Assembly (NCBI GenBank): GCA_003243195.1
Contig: QFQI01000002.1
Location: forward strand, 1-64,000
Direction: 5' to 3'
Source: Sphingomonas taxi
GTDB taxonomy: Bacteria; Pseudomonadota; Alphaproteobacteria; Sphingomonadales; Sphingomonadaceae
Length of the DNA stretch: 64,000 nt
A program made the translations under genes and the position numbers. This document shows, piece by piece, positions 42,494 through 50,018 of the stretch (positions within the stretch are counted from its first letter, which is position 1; every line of letters begins with the position of its first letter). A model generated the notes under the pieces. It had not been told where the DNA came from. It saw nothing but the letters and a program-made list of their open reading frames with translations, and made no database searches.

Positions 42494-42518
42494 GGAACCA
42501 ACGACGCCGGTTTTGGTT
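42494..42518 (+). promoter_or_regulatory. Probable EcfG-dependent promoter of nepR-phyP
   Basis: GGAAC (42494-42498), 16 nt, GGTT (42515-42518), close to the EcfG consensus GGAAC-N16/17-CGTT. It lies about 125 nt upstream of nepR and would give autoregulation of the anti-sigma factor. Confidence 0.5.
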
Positions 42519-42644
42519 TCATCCGCCAACAGCGCTTTGACGCGCCGATCTGACATCGGGCCGGTCTGACATCAGGGTCGTCTCTTCGCGTCCCGCTCGG
42601 CCATGCACGATGGCCCAGGGTAGCGTCGTTCTGGGGGGTTAACG

Positions 42645-42803
42645 TTGACGTCGGAAAAGGAAGCGCCCGAAAAGCCGAAGACCGGCACGGTAGCGCAATC
42701 AAAGAACCGCGACATGGGATCGGCGCTGCGCTCCGTGTACCAGAAGACCGTGGAGGAAACCGTTCCCGACGATCTGCTGTCGTTGCTCGGCAAGCTCGAC
42801 TGA
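42645..42803 (+). CDS. nepR: Anti-sigma factor NepR
   Basis: Short protein (52 aa) that sequesters EcfG and is removed by phosphorylated PhyR. The NepR core is clear: SALRSVYQKTVEETVPDDLL, then SLLGKLD, preceded by a charged disordered N-terminus. Translation is predicted from TTG 42645 behind a GGGGGG run; no ATG in the frame would preserve the N-terminus. It is shorter than typical NepR (about 60 aa). The gene lies 5 nt upstream of phyP and diverges from phyR. Confidence 0.88.
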   Translation: MTSEKEAPEKPKTGTVAQSKNRDMGSALRSVYQKTVEETVPDDLLSLLGKLD

Positions 42804-42808
42804 CGAAC

Positions 42809-44401
42809 GTGTCCGTTGCCTCTCCCGCCGACGCCCCACGGCCCGCCGCGGGGCGTCCGGAGCTTTTTGCGCGCTGGCCGACGGGTGCCAAACTCTTCCT
42901 GATCCTCAGCATCGCGTTGTTGCCGCTGGCGTTGATCGCGATCTTTGCCACGTTGCGCGTCACGCAGATCGCCGACACCGAACTCCGCTCCCACCTGCGC
43001 GTTGCGGCTTCCGAATCGAGCCGGGCGATCGCGATCGAACTGGTCGGCGACATGACCGCGCTGCGCGTTGCGGTGGATGCGCTCAACGCCGATCGCGGCG
43101 ACGCGCCAAGCTGCGCGCGGGCGCAGGGGGTGTTCGCGCAGCAGTCCGCCGCCGGCACCAGCTTCGTGATCGTCGACCGGCGCGGGCGGCCGATCTGCGG
43201 CGAACCCTTCCCCGGCGCCGCCACGTTCGCCCGGCAATCGCCCGGCGACGCGGTCAGCGCGCGGATCGTCGAGGGGCGCGGGCTGATGCTGCGGATCGCG
43301 GGACGCCGGAACGGCGTCACCGCCGCCGCTTATTTCCCGGCCGCGTTCCTGGCGCAGATCAGCCGGCCCAGCGGCTTCGCCCCCGATTACGGCGCCGCGC
43401 TGTCGCTGGGCGACGACCGGCTGGAACTGGATCCGCTCGAACGGCAGGGTACGCTGGAGCGGCGCGAGAGCATCCGCAACGACCTGGGCGTCGGCGGCCT
43501 CGTGCTCGACATGCAGGTGCGCAGCGCGCCGATCGGCTCACCGTTGCTGATCGCGCTGACGCTGCCGCTGCTGATGTGGGCGGCGGCGGCGGCGATCAGC
43601 TGGTTCGTCGTGGACCGGCTCCTGATCGCGCCGTTGCGCGCGTTGCGCGGCAGCATCGCGGCCTATTCACCCGGCGACCAGCCCGACCCGGCGATGTTGC
43701 GCGCATTGCCCGCGCAGGAGATCCGCGAACTGGGCGACACGTTCCGTGCGCTGAGCCGCACCGTCGCGATCCACGAGGCCGGTCTGGCCGAAGGGCTGAT
43801 GCGCCAGACGAAGCTGACGCGCGAGGTGCATCACCGCGTCAAGAACAACCTGCAGGTGATTTCCAGCCTCATCAACTTCCACGCGCGCGGCGCGCGCAGT
43901 GCCGAGGCGTCGCAGGCCTATGCCTCCATCCAGCGGCGCGTCGACGCGCTCGCGGTGGTGCACCGCTATCATTACGCCGAGATGGAGGAGAACCGCGGCG
44001 TCGGCCTGCGCGCGGTGCTCGGAGAGCTGGCCTCCAGCATTCGCGCGACCGCACCGGATGGAACCCGTGTCGGGATCGTGCTGGACATCGACCCCTTCTA
44101 CGTCACGCAGGACGTCGCCGTTGCGGTGGCGTTCCTCGTCACCGAACTGGTCGAACTGGCGATGACCGGCGCGCCGGACACGCAGGTCAGCATCTCGCTG
44201 AAGCCGCGCACCGATCCGCACCGCGCGACGCTGCGGCTGTCGTCGCGGGCGCTGGTGGGAACCGATCATCTGCGCGATGGCCTCCAGCATCGCTACGGTC
44301 GCGTGATCGAAGGGCTGGCGCGCCAGTTGCGCGCCGCGTTGCAGCATGATCCACTGACGGGCGCCTATGAGATCACGATCGCGGTGACCGGAAGCGACTG
44401 A
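42809..44401 (+). CDS. phyP: HisKA_2-type histidine-kinase-like protein, PhyP-like regulator of PhyR
   Basis: Membrane protein (530 aa) with two helices (about 28-48 and 245-268), an extracytoplasmic sensor between them, a HAMP-like segment, then HisKA_2 with REVHHRVKNNLQVISSLINF (His341). The ATPase region is degenerate: the N box reads FLVTELVELAM without the usual asparagine, and no DxGxG motif is seen. In Sphingomonas melonis, PhyP encoded beside phyR acts as a negative regulator, likely a PhyR phosphatase. That role fits the lost ATPase. It starts at GTG 42809, 5 nt after nepR. Confidence 0.85.
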   Translation: MSVASPADAPRPAAGRPELFARWPTGAKLFLILSIALLPLALIAIFATLRVTQIADTELRSHLRVAASESSRAIAIELVGDMTALRVAVDALNADRGDAPSCARAQGVFAQQSAAGTSFVIVDRRGRPICGEPFPGAATFARQSPGDAVSARIVEGRGLMLRIAGRRNGVTAAAYFPAAFLAQISRPSGFAPDYGAALSLGDDRLELDPLERQGTLERRESIRNDLGVGGLVLDMQVRSAPIGSPLLIALTLPLLMWAAAAAISWFVVDRLLIAPLRALRGSIAAYSPGDQPDPAMLRALPAQEIRELGDTFRALSRTVAIHEAGLAEGLMRQTKLTREVHHRVKNNLQVISSLINFHARGARSAEASQAYASIQRRVDALAVVHRYHYAEMEENRGVGLRAVLGELASSIRATAPDGTRVGIVLDIDPFYVTQDVAVAVAFLVTELVELAMTGAPDTQVSISLKPRTDPHRATLRLSSRALVGTDHLRDGLQHRYGRVIEGLARQLRAALQHDPLTGAYEITIAVTGSD

Positions 44402-44435
44402 TCACGATTTTCGAGAAAAAATGAACGGCTTGTAC

Positions 44436-44460
44436 GGAACCGCTGGCGCGCGGTCTCGTT
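44436..44460 (+). promoter_or_regulatory. EcfG-dependent promoter with perfect consensus
   Basis: GGAAC (44436-44440), 16 nt, CGTT (44457-44460): an exact match to the alphaproteobacterial general-stress consensus, 35 nt after the phyP stop. It points to the C-rich RNA ending at the 44513-44566 terminator. Confidence 0.75.
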
Positions 44461-44466
44461 CAGAAC

Positions 44467-44566
44467 CCCGGATAGCGAATTTATGCCCCCCGCTCTCGCT
44501 ATCCATGACATAGGCCCGGAAGCGTCCACCCTCCCCCCCCCCCGGTGACGCTTCCGGGCCTTATTT
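44467..44566 (+). ncRNA. Candidate general-stress sRNA with C-rich loops (GsrN-like)
   Basis: About 100 nt between a perfect EcfG promoter and an intrinsic terminator. The first hairpin is GGATAGCGA (44470-44478)/TCGCTATCC (44496-44504), with a 17-nt loop containing six C. The second is a perfect 14-bp terminator stem (44513-44526 with 44547-44560) whose loop holds a run of 11 C, followed by TTATTT. C-rich loops of this kind bind Shine-Dalgarno sequences in other alphaproteobacterial sRNAs; Caulobacter GsrN is a stress-sigma-dependent example. There is no open frame. Ends are estimates from promoter and terminator. Confidence 0.65.
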
Positions 44567-44598
44567 CCTCCCCGACATCATCACATCATTTCTGCGCG

Positions 44599-44623
44599 GG
44601 AACGATCCGTGCACGGACGCATT
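44599..44623 (+). promoter_or_regulatory. Possible second EcfG-type promoter, for the entericidin gene
   Basis: GGAAC (44599-44603), 16 nt, CATT (44620-44623), one mismatch from the consensus -10. A start near 44630 would give a 25-nt leader with AGGAGG, suiting the lipoprotein gene at 44655. Confidence 0.35.
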
Positions 44624-44654
44624 GTCCCTGCGTATTTCACAGGAGGCAGGTTTG

Positions 44655-44789
44655 ATGCGTAAGGTTCTGACCATGGTGGCGCTGGCGGGCGCCGTGTTGG
44701 TGTCGGCATGCAACACCGTCGGCGGCGTCGGCCGCGACGTGTCGTCGGCGGGCGACGCGGTGGCGGGCGCGGCGGACAAGAACAAGTAA
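44655..44789 (+). CDS. Entericidin A/B-like small lipoprotein
   Basis: Lipoprotein of 44 aa: signal peptide MRKVLTMVALAGAVLVSAC ending in a lipobox (VSAC), then the entericidin-type NTVGGVGRDVSSAGDAVAG and a Lys/Asn tail. A strong AGGAGG precedes ATG 44655. Entericidins are small envelope lipoproteins induced in stationary phase or stress in E. coli. Location after the EcfG locus and GGAAC elements upstream suggest it is a direct general-stress target. A terminator follows at 44825. Confidence 0.85.
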   Translation: MRKVLTMVALAGAVLVSACNTVGGVGRDVSSAGDAVAGAADKNK

Positions 44790-44824
44790 GCCGACCCGGC
44801 CGCCGGTCGAAAGACCGGCAAGCG

Positions 44825-44856
44825 AAGGGCGGTCCGCGCGGCGGGCCGCCCTTTGT
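44825..44856 (+). terminator. Terminator of the entericidin gene
   Basis: AAGGGCGG (44825-44832) pairs with CCGCCCTT (44846-44853), followed by a short T-rich end (TTTG). It separates the gene from convergent tatC. Confidence 0.65.
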
Positions 44857-44865
44857 CGTGGAAGG

Positions 44866-45645
44866 CTACTCGCCGGTGGCGGCGGCCTGTTCCTCGCGGG
44901 CGCGGCGACGCTCGGTGAACCAGATGCCGATGATCGCGGCCTCGTACAGGATGGCCAGCGGGATCGCGAGCAACAGCTGCGATCCGACGTCCGGCGGCGT
45001 CAGCACCGCCGCGATCGCGAAGGCACCGACGATCGCATAGCGACGCGCCCCGATCAGCTGCTTGCGGGTGACGACGCCAGCGCGCTCTAGCAGCATCAGC
45101 AGCACGGGCAGCAGGAACGCCGCGCCGAATCCGAACAGGAACTGCATGACGAAGCTGAGGTAATTGCCGATCGCCGGCAGCGCCTGCTGCTGCACGCCGC
45201 CGATCATCCCGGAGTAACCGAGCAGGAAATGCAACGCCATCGGGATGGCGATATAATAGGCCATCGCCGCCCCGCTCAGGAACAGCACGGGCGTGGCGAG
45301 CAGGAACGGCAGCAGCGCGCGGCGTTCCTTGCGGTACAGGCCGGGCGCGACGAATTGCCAGAGCTGGTTGGCGATCACCGGGAAGGAGATCATCATCGCC
45401 GAAAAGAACGCCACCTTCACCTGAACGAAGAACGCCTCGAACACCTGGGTGTAGATGACCGTCTTCTGCCCGGCGTGCAGCAGCGGCTGCACCAGGAAGG
45501 CGAAGATATCCTCCGCGAAATACCAGCAGACGAAGAACGCCACCGCGACCGCCGCGATGCAATACAGAAGCCGGCGGCGCAGTTCGAGCAGGTGATCGAG
45601 CAACGGCGCGCGCGAATCCTCGAGTTCGTCGACGATCTCGCTCAC
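44866..45645 (-). CDS. tatC: Sec-independent translocase TatC
   Basis: Core receptor of the twin-arginine translocase (259 aa), six membrane helices. Family segments: LLDHLLELRRRLLYCIAAVAV at the start, then FVQVKVAFFSAMMISFPVI, FLFGFGAAFLLPVLL and LTPPDVGSQLLLAIPLAILY. It starts at GTG 45645 in GTGA overlap with tatB. Twin-arginine substrates in this window include the Rieske protein and the SMP-30-like protein. Confidence 0.96.
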   Translation of the reverse strand: MSEIVDELEDSRAPLLDHLLELRRRLLYCIAAVAVAFFVCWYFAEDIFAFLVQPLLHAGQKTVIYTQVFEAFFVQVKVAFFSAMMISFPVIANQLWQFVAPGLYRKERRALLPFLLATPVLFLSGAAMAYYIAIPMALHFLLGYSGMIGGVQQQALPAIGNYLSFVMQFLFGFGAAFLLPVLLMLLERAGVVTRKQLIGARRYAIVGAFAIAAVLTPPDVGSQLLLAIPLAILYEAAIIGIWFTERRRAREEQAAATGE

Positions 45646-46100
45646 GACGCTGCCTTGCTATCGGACGGAGCGCTGTCGGACACGGGCCGGTCGGCGTCGG
45701 GCTTCGCGGAGGCGATGTCCCCGGGGGACGGTATCGCGGGTGCGGGCAGGTCGGCGGGCAACACCTGTGGCTTCTCCACCATCACCGGCTGTCCGGTCGC
45801 ATCTAGGTCGGGGTTCGCCCCGTCGTCCGCGCGGTGCCCGATCTCGGCCGGGGGGGAAGGGACCAGCGGATGTTCACGCATGATCCGCTCGTTCTCCGCC
45901 TTCCACTTCTTCTCCATTTCCTCCAGCTCCGCCTCGCGGACCATTTCGTCGAAGCCGGAACGGAACTGCTGTCCCACCGCGCGCGCGCGGCCGACCCAAT
46001 AGCCCAGGACGCGCATCGCCTTGGGCAGGTCCTTGGGGCCGATCACCACCAGCGCGACGAACGCGACCAGCAGGAATTCGGAGGGAGCGATGTCGAACAT
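45642..46100 (-). CDS. tatB: Sec-independent translocase TatB
   Basis: TatB (152 aa): an N-terminal membrane helix and hinge (MFDIAPSEFLLVAFVALVVI, then GPKDLPKAM), an amphipathic helix, then a long acidic Pro-rich tail. It forms the receptor complex with TatC. It follows tatA by 23 nt and overlaps tatC by 4 nt. Confidence 0.94.
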   Translation of the reverse strand: MFDIAPSEFLLVAFVALVVIGPKDLPKAMRVLGYWVGRARAVGQQFRSGFDEMVREAELEEMEKKWKAENERIMREHPLVPSPPAEIGHRADDGANPDLDATGQPVMVEKPQVLPADLPAPAIPSPGDIASAKPDADRPVSDSAPSDSKAAS

Positions 46101-46123
46101 TCAGCGGGCGCCGGACGAATGGG

Positions 46124-46363
46124 TCAGCGACGGTCCTCGCGCACCGGATCGGCTTCGCGGTCATAGGCCGGCTCGGCGCGGGTCTGCGCCTCGATACGCG
46201 GCTTGGGACGCACCTGGTCCTCGTCGTCCTCGGCCATGCCCTTCTTGAAGTTCTTCACGCCCTTGGCGACGTCGCCCATCAGGCTGGAGAAGCGCCCGCC
46301 GCCCAGCAGCAGGATCGCGACCACCGCGAGGATGAGGATATGCGGAAGACTGAAGCTGCCCAT
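46124..46363 (-). CDS. tatA: Sec-independent translocase TatA
   Basis: Pore-forming TatA (79 aa): a membrane helix (MGSFSLPHILILAVVAILLL), then GGGRFSSLMGDVAKGVKNFKKGM with the FKKGM signature, and a charged C-terminus. AGGAG precedes ATG 46363; longer open frame upstream belongs to no homologous sequence. Third gene of scpA-scpB-tatA-tatB-tatC. Confidence 0.95.
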   Translation of the reverse strand: MGSFSLPHILILAVVAILLLGGGRFSSLMGDVAKGVKNFKKGMAEDDEDQVRPKPRIEAQTRAEPAYDREADPVREDRR

Positions 46364-46391
46364 GACGGAATCTCCTAAGATGAAGGGGTAT

Positions 46392-46961
46392 CTAGTCGCG
46401 ATCGTCGCCGTTTTCCACCGCGAGTTGATCGAAGACCAGATCCACGGGGTCGAGCAGCCCCGCGGCGCGCAGGTCGTCGATCCCGGGAAGGTCGCGACGG
46501 CTCCTGAGCCCGAAATGTGACAGGAATTCGGGGGTGGTCGCAAACATCAGCGGCCGACCCGGCACGTCGCGGCGACCCGCGGGGCGTATCCATCCCGCCT
46601 CCATCAGCACGTCCAGCGTACCGCGCGCCGTCTGCACGCCGCGGATCGCCTCCACATCGGCGCGTGTCACCGGCTCGTGATAGGCGATGATCGCCAGCGT
46701 CTCGATCGCGGCGCGGCTCAGCTTGCGCGGCTCCTCGCGCTCGCGGCGCAGCAGGTGCGCCAGATCGGCGGCGGTCTGGAAATGCCACCGCCCGCCGCGC
46801 TCGACCAGCTCCACGCCGCGCCCGGCATAATCGGCCGCCAGCCGCGCCAGTGCCGCCGCGACGTCGCCCTCCCCGGCGTGCGCGCGGATCGCGTCGACGC
46901 CCAGCGGCTCGGGCGCGGCGAACAGCACCGCCTCCACCGCGCGCGCATAGCCGTCGGTCAC
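46392..46961 (-). CDS. scpB: Segregation and condensation protein B
   Basis: Kleisin-associated winged-helix protein (189 aa) of the SMC-ScpAB condensin. Characteristic stretches are YARAVEAVLFAAPEPLG, LSRAAIETLAIIAYHEPVTR and IRGVQTARGTLDVLMEAGWI. The start is GTG 46961, in a 4-nt overlap with the scpA stop, so the pair is coupled. The open frame continues upstream, but homology begins here. Confidence 0.93.
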   Translation of the reverse strand: MTDGYARAVEAVLFAAPEPLGVDAIRAHAGEGDVAAALARLAADYAGRGVELVERGGRWHFQTAADLAHLLRREREEPRKLSRAAIETLAIIAYHEPVTRADVEAIRGVQTARGTLDVLMEAGWIRPAGRRDVPGRPLMFATTPEFLSHFGLRSRRDLPGIDDLRAAGLLDPVDLVFDQLAVENGDDRD

Positions 46962-47701
46962 GTCGCCGGCCGGCGCAGGTACAGCGGCGCGAACGGCATC
47001 TCCTGCTGCAGCTCCACCCGCCCCTGGCGCGCCAGTTCCAGCGCGGCGAGAAAGCTGGAGGCCAGCGCGGAGCGGCGCAGCGCAACGCCGGCGCCATCGG
47101 CGACGTCGGGCAGGAACGCCTCGATCGCGCGCCATTCGATCGCGTTGCCCAGCAGCGCCGACACGCGCGCGATCGCCGCCTCCAGCGTCATCACCTCCCG
47201 GTCGCGCACGACATGCAGCACCGGCCGCGCGCGGGCGCGGGTCTGGCCATAAGCGGCCAGCAGCTCGTAGAGGCTCGCCGACCATGCGGTCTTGCGGACG
47301 ACGCGCAGCCCCTCCGGCGCGCCGCGCCTGAACACGTCGCGCCCGGTGCGGTCGCGGGCCATCAACCGCGCCCCGGCGTCGCGCATCGCGTCGAGCCGCT
47401 CCAGCCGCAGGTGCAGGCGCAGCGCCAGCGCGTCGGCGTCCGGCTCCACCTGCGGATCACGTGGCAACAGCAGCGCCGATTTGAGATAGGCGAGCCACGC
47501 CGCCATCACCAGATAATCGGCCGCGAGTTCGAGTTGCAGCACGCGCGCCTGCTCGACGTAGCGCAGATATTGCTCCACGAGTTGCAGGATCGAAATGTCG
47601 CGCAGGTCGACCTTCTGCGCGCGCGCGAGCGACAGCAGCAGGTCGAGCGGCCCTTCCCAGCCACCCAGATCGAGCGTGAGCTGTTCGGGCGCGCCGTTCA
47701 T
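46958..47701 (-). CDS. scpA: Segregation and condensation protein A
   Basis: Kleisin subunit (247 aa) that bridges the SMC ATPase heads. The N-terminal domain LTLDLGGWEGPLDLLLSLAR and VDLRDISILQLVEQYL is typical, followed by ADYLVMAAWLAYLKSALLLP and a C-terminal winged helix (with FLAALELARQGRVELQQE). ATG 47701 is the homologous start. It heads the scpAB-tatABC operon. Confidence 0.94.
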   Translation of the reverse strand: MNGAPEQLTLDLGGWEGPLDLLLSLARAQKVDLRDISILQLVEQYLRYVEQARVLQLELAADYLVMAAWLAYLKSALLLPRDPQVEPDADALALRLHLRLERLDAMRDAGARLMARDRTGRDVFRRGAPEGLRVVRKTAWSASLYELLAAYGQTRARARPVLHVVRDREVMTLEAAIARVSALLGNAIEWRAIEAFLPDVADGAGVALRRSALASSFLAALELARQGRVELQQEMPFAPLYLRRPAT

Positions 47702-47844
47702 CACGCGTGCGGGCGACGGAGGGAGGCGCGGGCGCGGCGCATGGCGTGATCGTGACACAGGCGTGCCGCGGAGAACAGGGGTGTTACCCGGTGGCCGACG
47801 TCCTGCGCGAGGGACCGAGGTTCGCTTCGCAAGCCTTGTGCCCG

Positions 47845-47896
47845 CCGCGAATGGGGATCCGCCTTGCGTCCCATGGCGGAATCCGGCTTTTCGCGG
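47845..47896. repeat. Two-tier inverted repeat in intergenic region
   Basis: CCGCGAA (47845-47851) pairs with TTCGCGG (47890-47896). Inside it, GGATCCGCC (47855-47863) pairs with GGCGGAATCC (47875-47884) with one bulged base. It lies between the scpA start and the end of the lipoprotein gene, where it could end that transcript. Confidence 0.5.
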
Positions 47897-47917
47897 GTGG
47901 TTCCCGTGCGCCGCCGC

Positions 47918-48436
47918 TCAGCGATCCCGCCGCGGACGGAACGCGCGGTCGGGGCGCGGCGTGCGTGCGCCCTCGGCACGGTTCTGACGACGCAGGTCGC
48001 GACCGTCGCGGCGGACATCCGGCCGATACTCGCGGCGCGCATCGCGGCGCTGCTGGCGGAACTGGTCGCGCGTGAACGTGCCGGGGCGTACCTCACCACG
48101 ATCGTCGCGCCCGAAGTCCCGCCAGTTGGCGCGCACGTCGCGATGGTTCACGCCGTAGCGGCGCTGCTGCCAATAGCGTTGCTGCGCGCCGTTCCAGCGG
48201 TGCGCGCGGCGATAGCGGTCGTACACGTAGCGGCCGGTGCCGGGATAATAATAATCGCCATACCAGCCGTAATAGCCCGTCCCATAGCCGCCGGCGTAAT
48301 AGGGATCACCGTAATATCCCGGCCCCGCGCCGACCCCTACCCCGACGCCCGAATAGCCGTAGCCATCGGTGCAGGCGGCGGTGCCCAGCGCCAGCCCGCC
48401 GAGCAGGCCGACCAGCATCATACGCCGCAACATCAT
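47918..48436 (-). CDS. Gly/Tyr-rich then Arg-rich lipoprotein
   Basis: Predicted lipoprotein (172 aa). The signal peptide MMLRRMMLVGLLGGLALG ends in lipobox GTAAC. The mature N-terminal part is a Gly/Tyr repeat region (many GYG and YYG units, residues 24-65). The rest is extremely rich in Arg, Asp, Gln and Tyr (for example RRDARREYRPDVRRDGRD). ATG 48436 has a GGGGAG Shine-Dalgarno. Surface binding of anionic polymers is a guess from composition; no family is recognised. Confidence 0.7.
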   Translation of the reverse strand: MMLRRMMLVGLLGGLALGTAACTDGYGYSGVGVGVGAGPGYYGDPYYAGGYGTGYYGWYGDYYYPGTGRYVYDRYRRAHRWNGAQQRYWQQRRYGVNHRDVRANWRDFGRDDRGEVRPGTFTRDQFRQQRRDARREYRPDVRRDGRDLRRQNRAEGARTPRPDRAFRPRRDR

Positions 48437-48535
48437 GACATCGCTCCCCAACACCGATGGGGCGGGAGCCGATACGCACTCCCGCTGTCATGGCAACGAG
48501 CGCCGGTCATCCGGGTTCCGGGAAGCTGCGCGCCG

Positions 48536-49066
48536 TCAATGCCCGGGGAAGGACATCAGCGCCGACACCGCAACGTCGTCGCCGCGCAGCCGGTCCGCAC
48601 CGCCGAGATCGGGCAGGTCGACCACGAACTGCGCCTGCCGCACCGTCGCTCCCGCCTTGCGCAGCAGCCGCACCGCCGCGCGCGCGGTGCCGCCGGTGGC
48701 GATCAGGTCGTCGACCAGCAGCACGCGCGCACCGGGCGCGCAGGCGTCGGCGTGAATGGCGATCCGGTCTTGCCCATATTCCAGCGCATAATCCTCGGCG
48801 ATCGTCGCGCCGGGCAGCTTGCCGTCCTTGCGGATCAGCAGCACGCCCGCGCGCAGCGAGACCGCCAGCGCCGCCGCGAACAGGAAGCCGCGCGCCTCGA
48901 TCCCCGCGACCAGATCGACCGGCCCGTCGACCCCCGCCGCCATCCGCTCCACGGTGGTGGCGAGGCCGGCCGGCGACAGCAGCAGCGTGGTGATGTCGCG
49001 GAACTGGATGCCTGGCTTCGGAAAGTCGGGGATGGTGCGGATCAGCGCCTTCAGATCGTCGTTCAT
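48536..49066 (-). CDS. apt: Adenine phosphoribosyltransferase
   Basis: Purine salvage enzyme (176 aa) converting adenine and PRPP to AMP. Motifs: IRTIPDFPKPGIQFRDIT at the start, LVAGIEARGFLFAAALA, and the PRPP-binding loop VLLVDDLIATGGTARA. It lies downstream of petC, separated by a strong terminator. Confidence 0.96.
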   Translation of the reverse strand: MNDDLKALIRTIPDFPKPGIQFRDITTLLLSPAGLATTVERMAAGVDGPVDLVAGIEARGFLFAAALAVSLRAGVLLIRKDGKLPGATIAEDYALEYGQDRIAIHADACAPGARVLLVDDLIATGGTARAAVRLLRKAGATVRQAQFVVDLPDLGGADRLRGDDVAVSALMSFPGH

Positions 49067-49083
49067 GGAGCGGCGGATTACAC

Positions 49084-49118
49084 GAAAACGGCGACCGGGA
49101 CAGGTGCCCGATCGCCGT
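49084..49118 (-). terminator. Terminator of the petABC operon
   Basis: Twelve paired positions with one G-T wobble (49088-49099 with 49107-49118) around a 7-nt loop, followed on the minus strand by TTTTCG. It starts 28 nt after the petC stop and precedes apt. Confidence 0.8.
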
Positions 49119-49145
49119 CGATCATGCCGCGGGCGCCTGACCCGC

Positions 49146-49988
49146 TCAGTGCTTCACGTTGCGCCAGACGTTCTGGTACGCGCCCCATGTCAGATAGACG
49201 AAGATCAGCAGGAAGATGACCGCCGCGAAGCCGGCGGCGTGGCGCGCCTCCAGGTTCGGCTCCGCGCTCCACGTCAGGAACGCGGCGACATCGCGCGCCA
49301 TCTGGTCGCGGGTCGCCTTCGTACCGTCCGAATAGGTCACCTGCCCGTCCGAGGTGATCGGCGGCGGCATCGCGATGTTTAGATTCGCGAAATATGGGTT
49401 GTAGTGCAGCCCGTCCGGCGTCTTGGCGTCCGGGAATTCCTTCAGCAATTCGGCCGGCTGATCGCGATAGCCCATCAGCAGCGCGTGGACGTAGTTCGAG
49501 CCGTCCTCGCGCGCCTTGGTCATCAGCGACAGGTCGGGCGGCAGCGCGTTGTTGTTCGCGGCGCGCGCGGCGACCTCGTTGGCGAACGGCGACGGGAAAT
49601 GATCCGACGGCAGGTTCTTGCGCGTCGCCGCCTCGCCCGTTTCCGGGTTCACGCTCGGCTGTTCGATCACCCACTGGTTGGCGATCGCCTTCACTTCCGC
49701 TTCGCTGTAGCCGAGCTGCGCCAGGTCACGGAACGCGACATACTTCAGCGAGTGACAGGCCGCGCACACTTCCTTGTAGACCTGGAAGCCGCGCTGGAGC
49801 TGCTGGCGGTCGAATTTGCCGAACAGCCCCGCCGACGACAGCCCGATATCCTCGGGATGCTGATGGAAGGCGTGTTCCGCGGTGTGCGGCGCCGGGTTCT
49901 GGATCGCGTCCTTTGCGGTGAAGAACAGCGCCAGCGCGAGCACGAGGACGAACCCCGCGCCGACCAGCAGTGAAATGAGACGAACCAT
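49146..49988 (-). CDS. petC: Cytochrome c1
   Basis: Cytochrome c1 of the bc1 complex (280 aa). An N-terminal signal/anchor is followed by the heme attachment motif CAACH in YKEVCAACHSLKYVAFRDL. Methionine axial ligand candidates lie in LNIAMPPPITSDGQV. A C-terminal membrane anchor (FAAVIFLLIFVYLTWGAYQ) closes it. Third gene of petA-petB-petC, 30 nt after petB. Confidence 0.96.
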   Translation of the reverse strand: MVRLISLLVGAGFVLVLALALFFTAKDAIQNPAPHTAEHAFHQHPEDIGLSSAGLFGKFDRQQLQRGFQVYKEVCAACHSLKYVAFRDLAQLGYSEAEVKAIANQWVIEQPSVNPETGEAATRKNLPSDHFPSPFANEVAARAANNNALPPDLSLMTKAREDGSNYVHALLMGYRDQPAELLKEFPDAKTPDGLHYNPYFANLNIAMPPPITSDGQVTYSDGTKATRDQMARDVAAFLTWSAEPNLEARHAAGFAAVIFLLIFVYLTWGAYQNVWRNVKH

Positions 49989-50018
49989 TGCCTGTCGAAT
50001 CCCCTCTTCGTCTCGTTC

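Noticed and set aside
42369..42500. EcfG promoter for phyR on the minus strand
   Set aside because: No GGAAC on that strand was found in the whole phyR-nepR interval.
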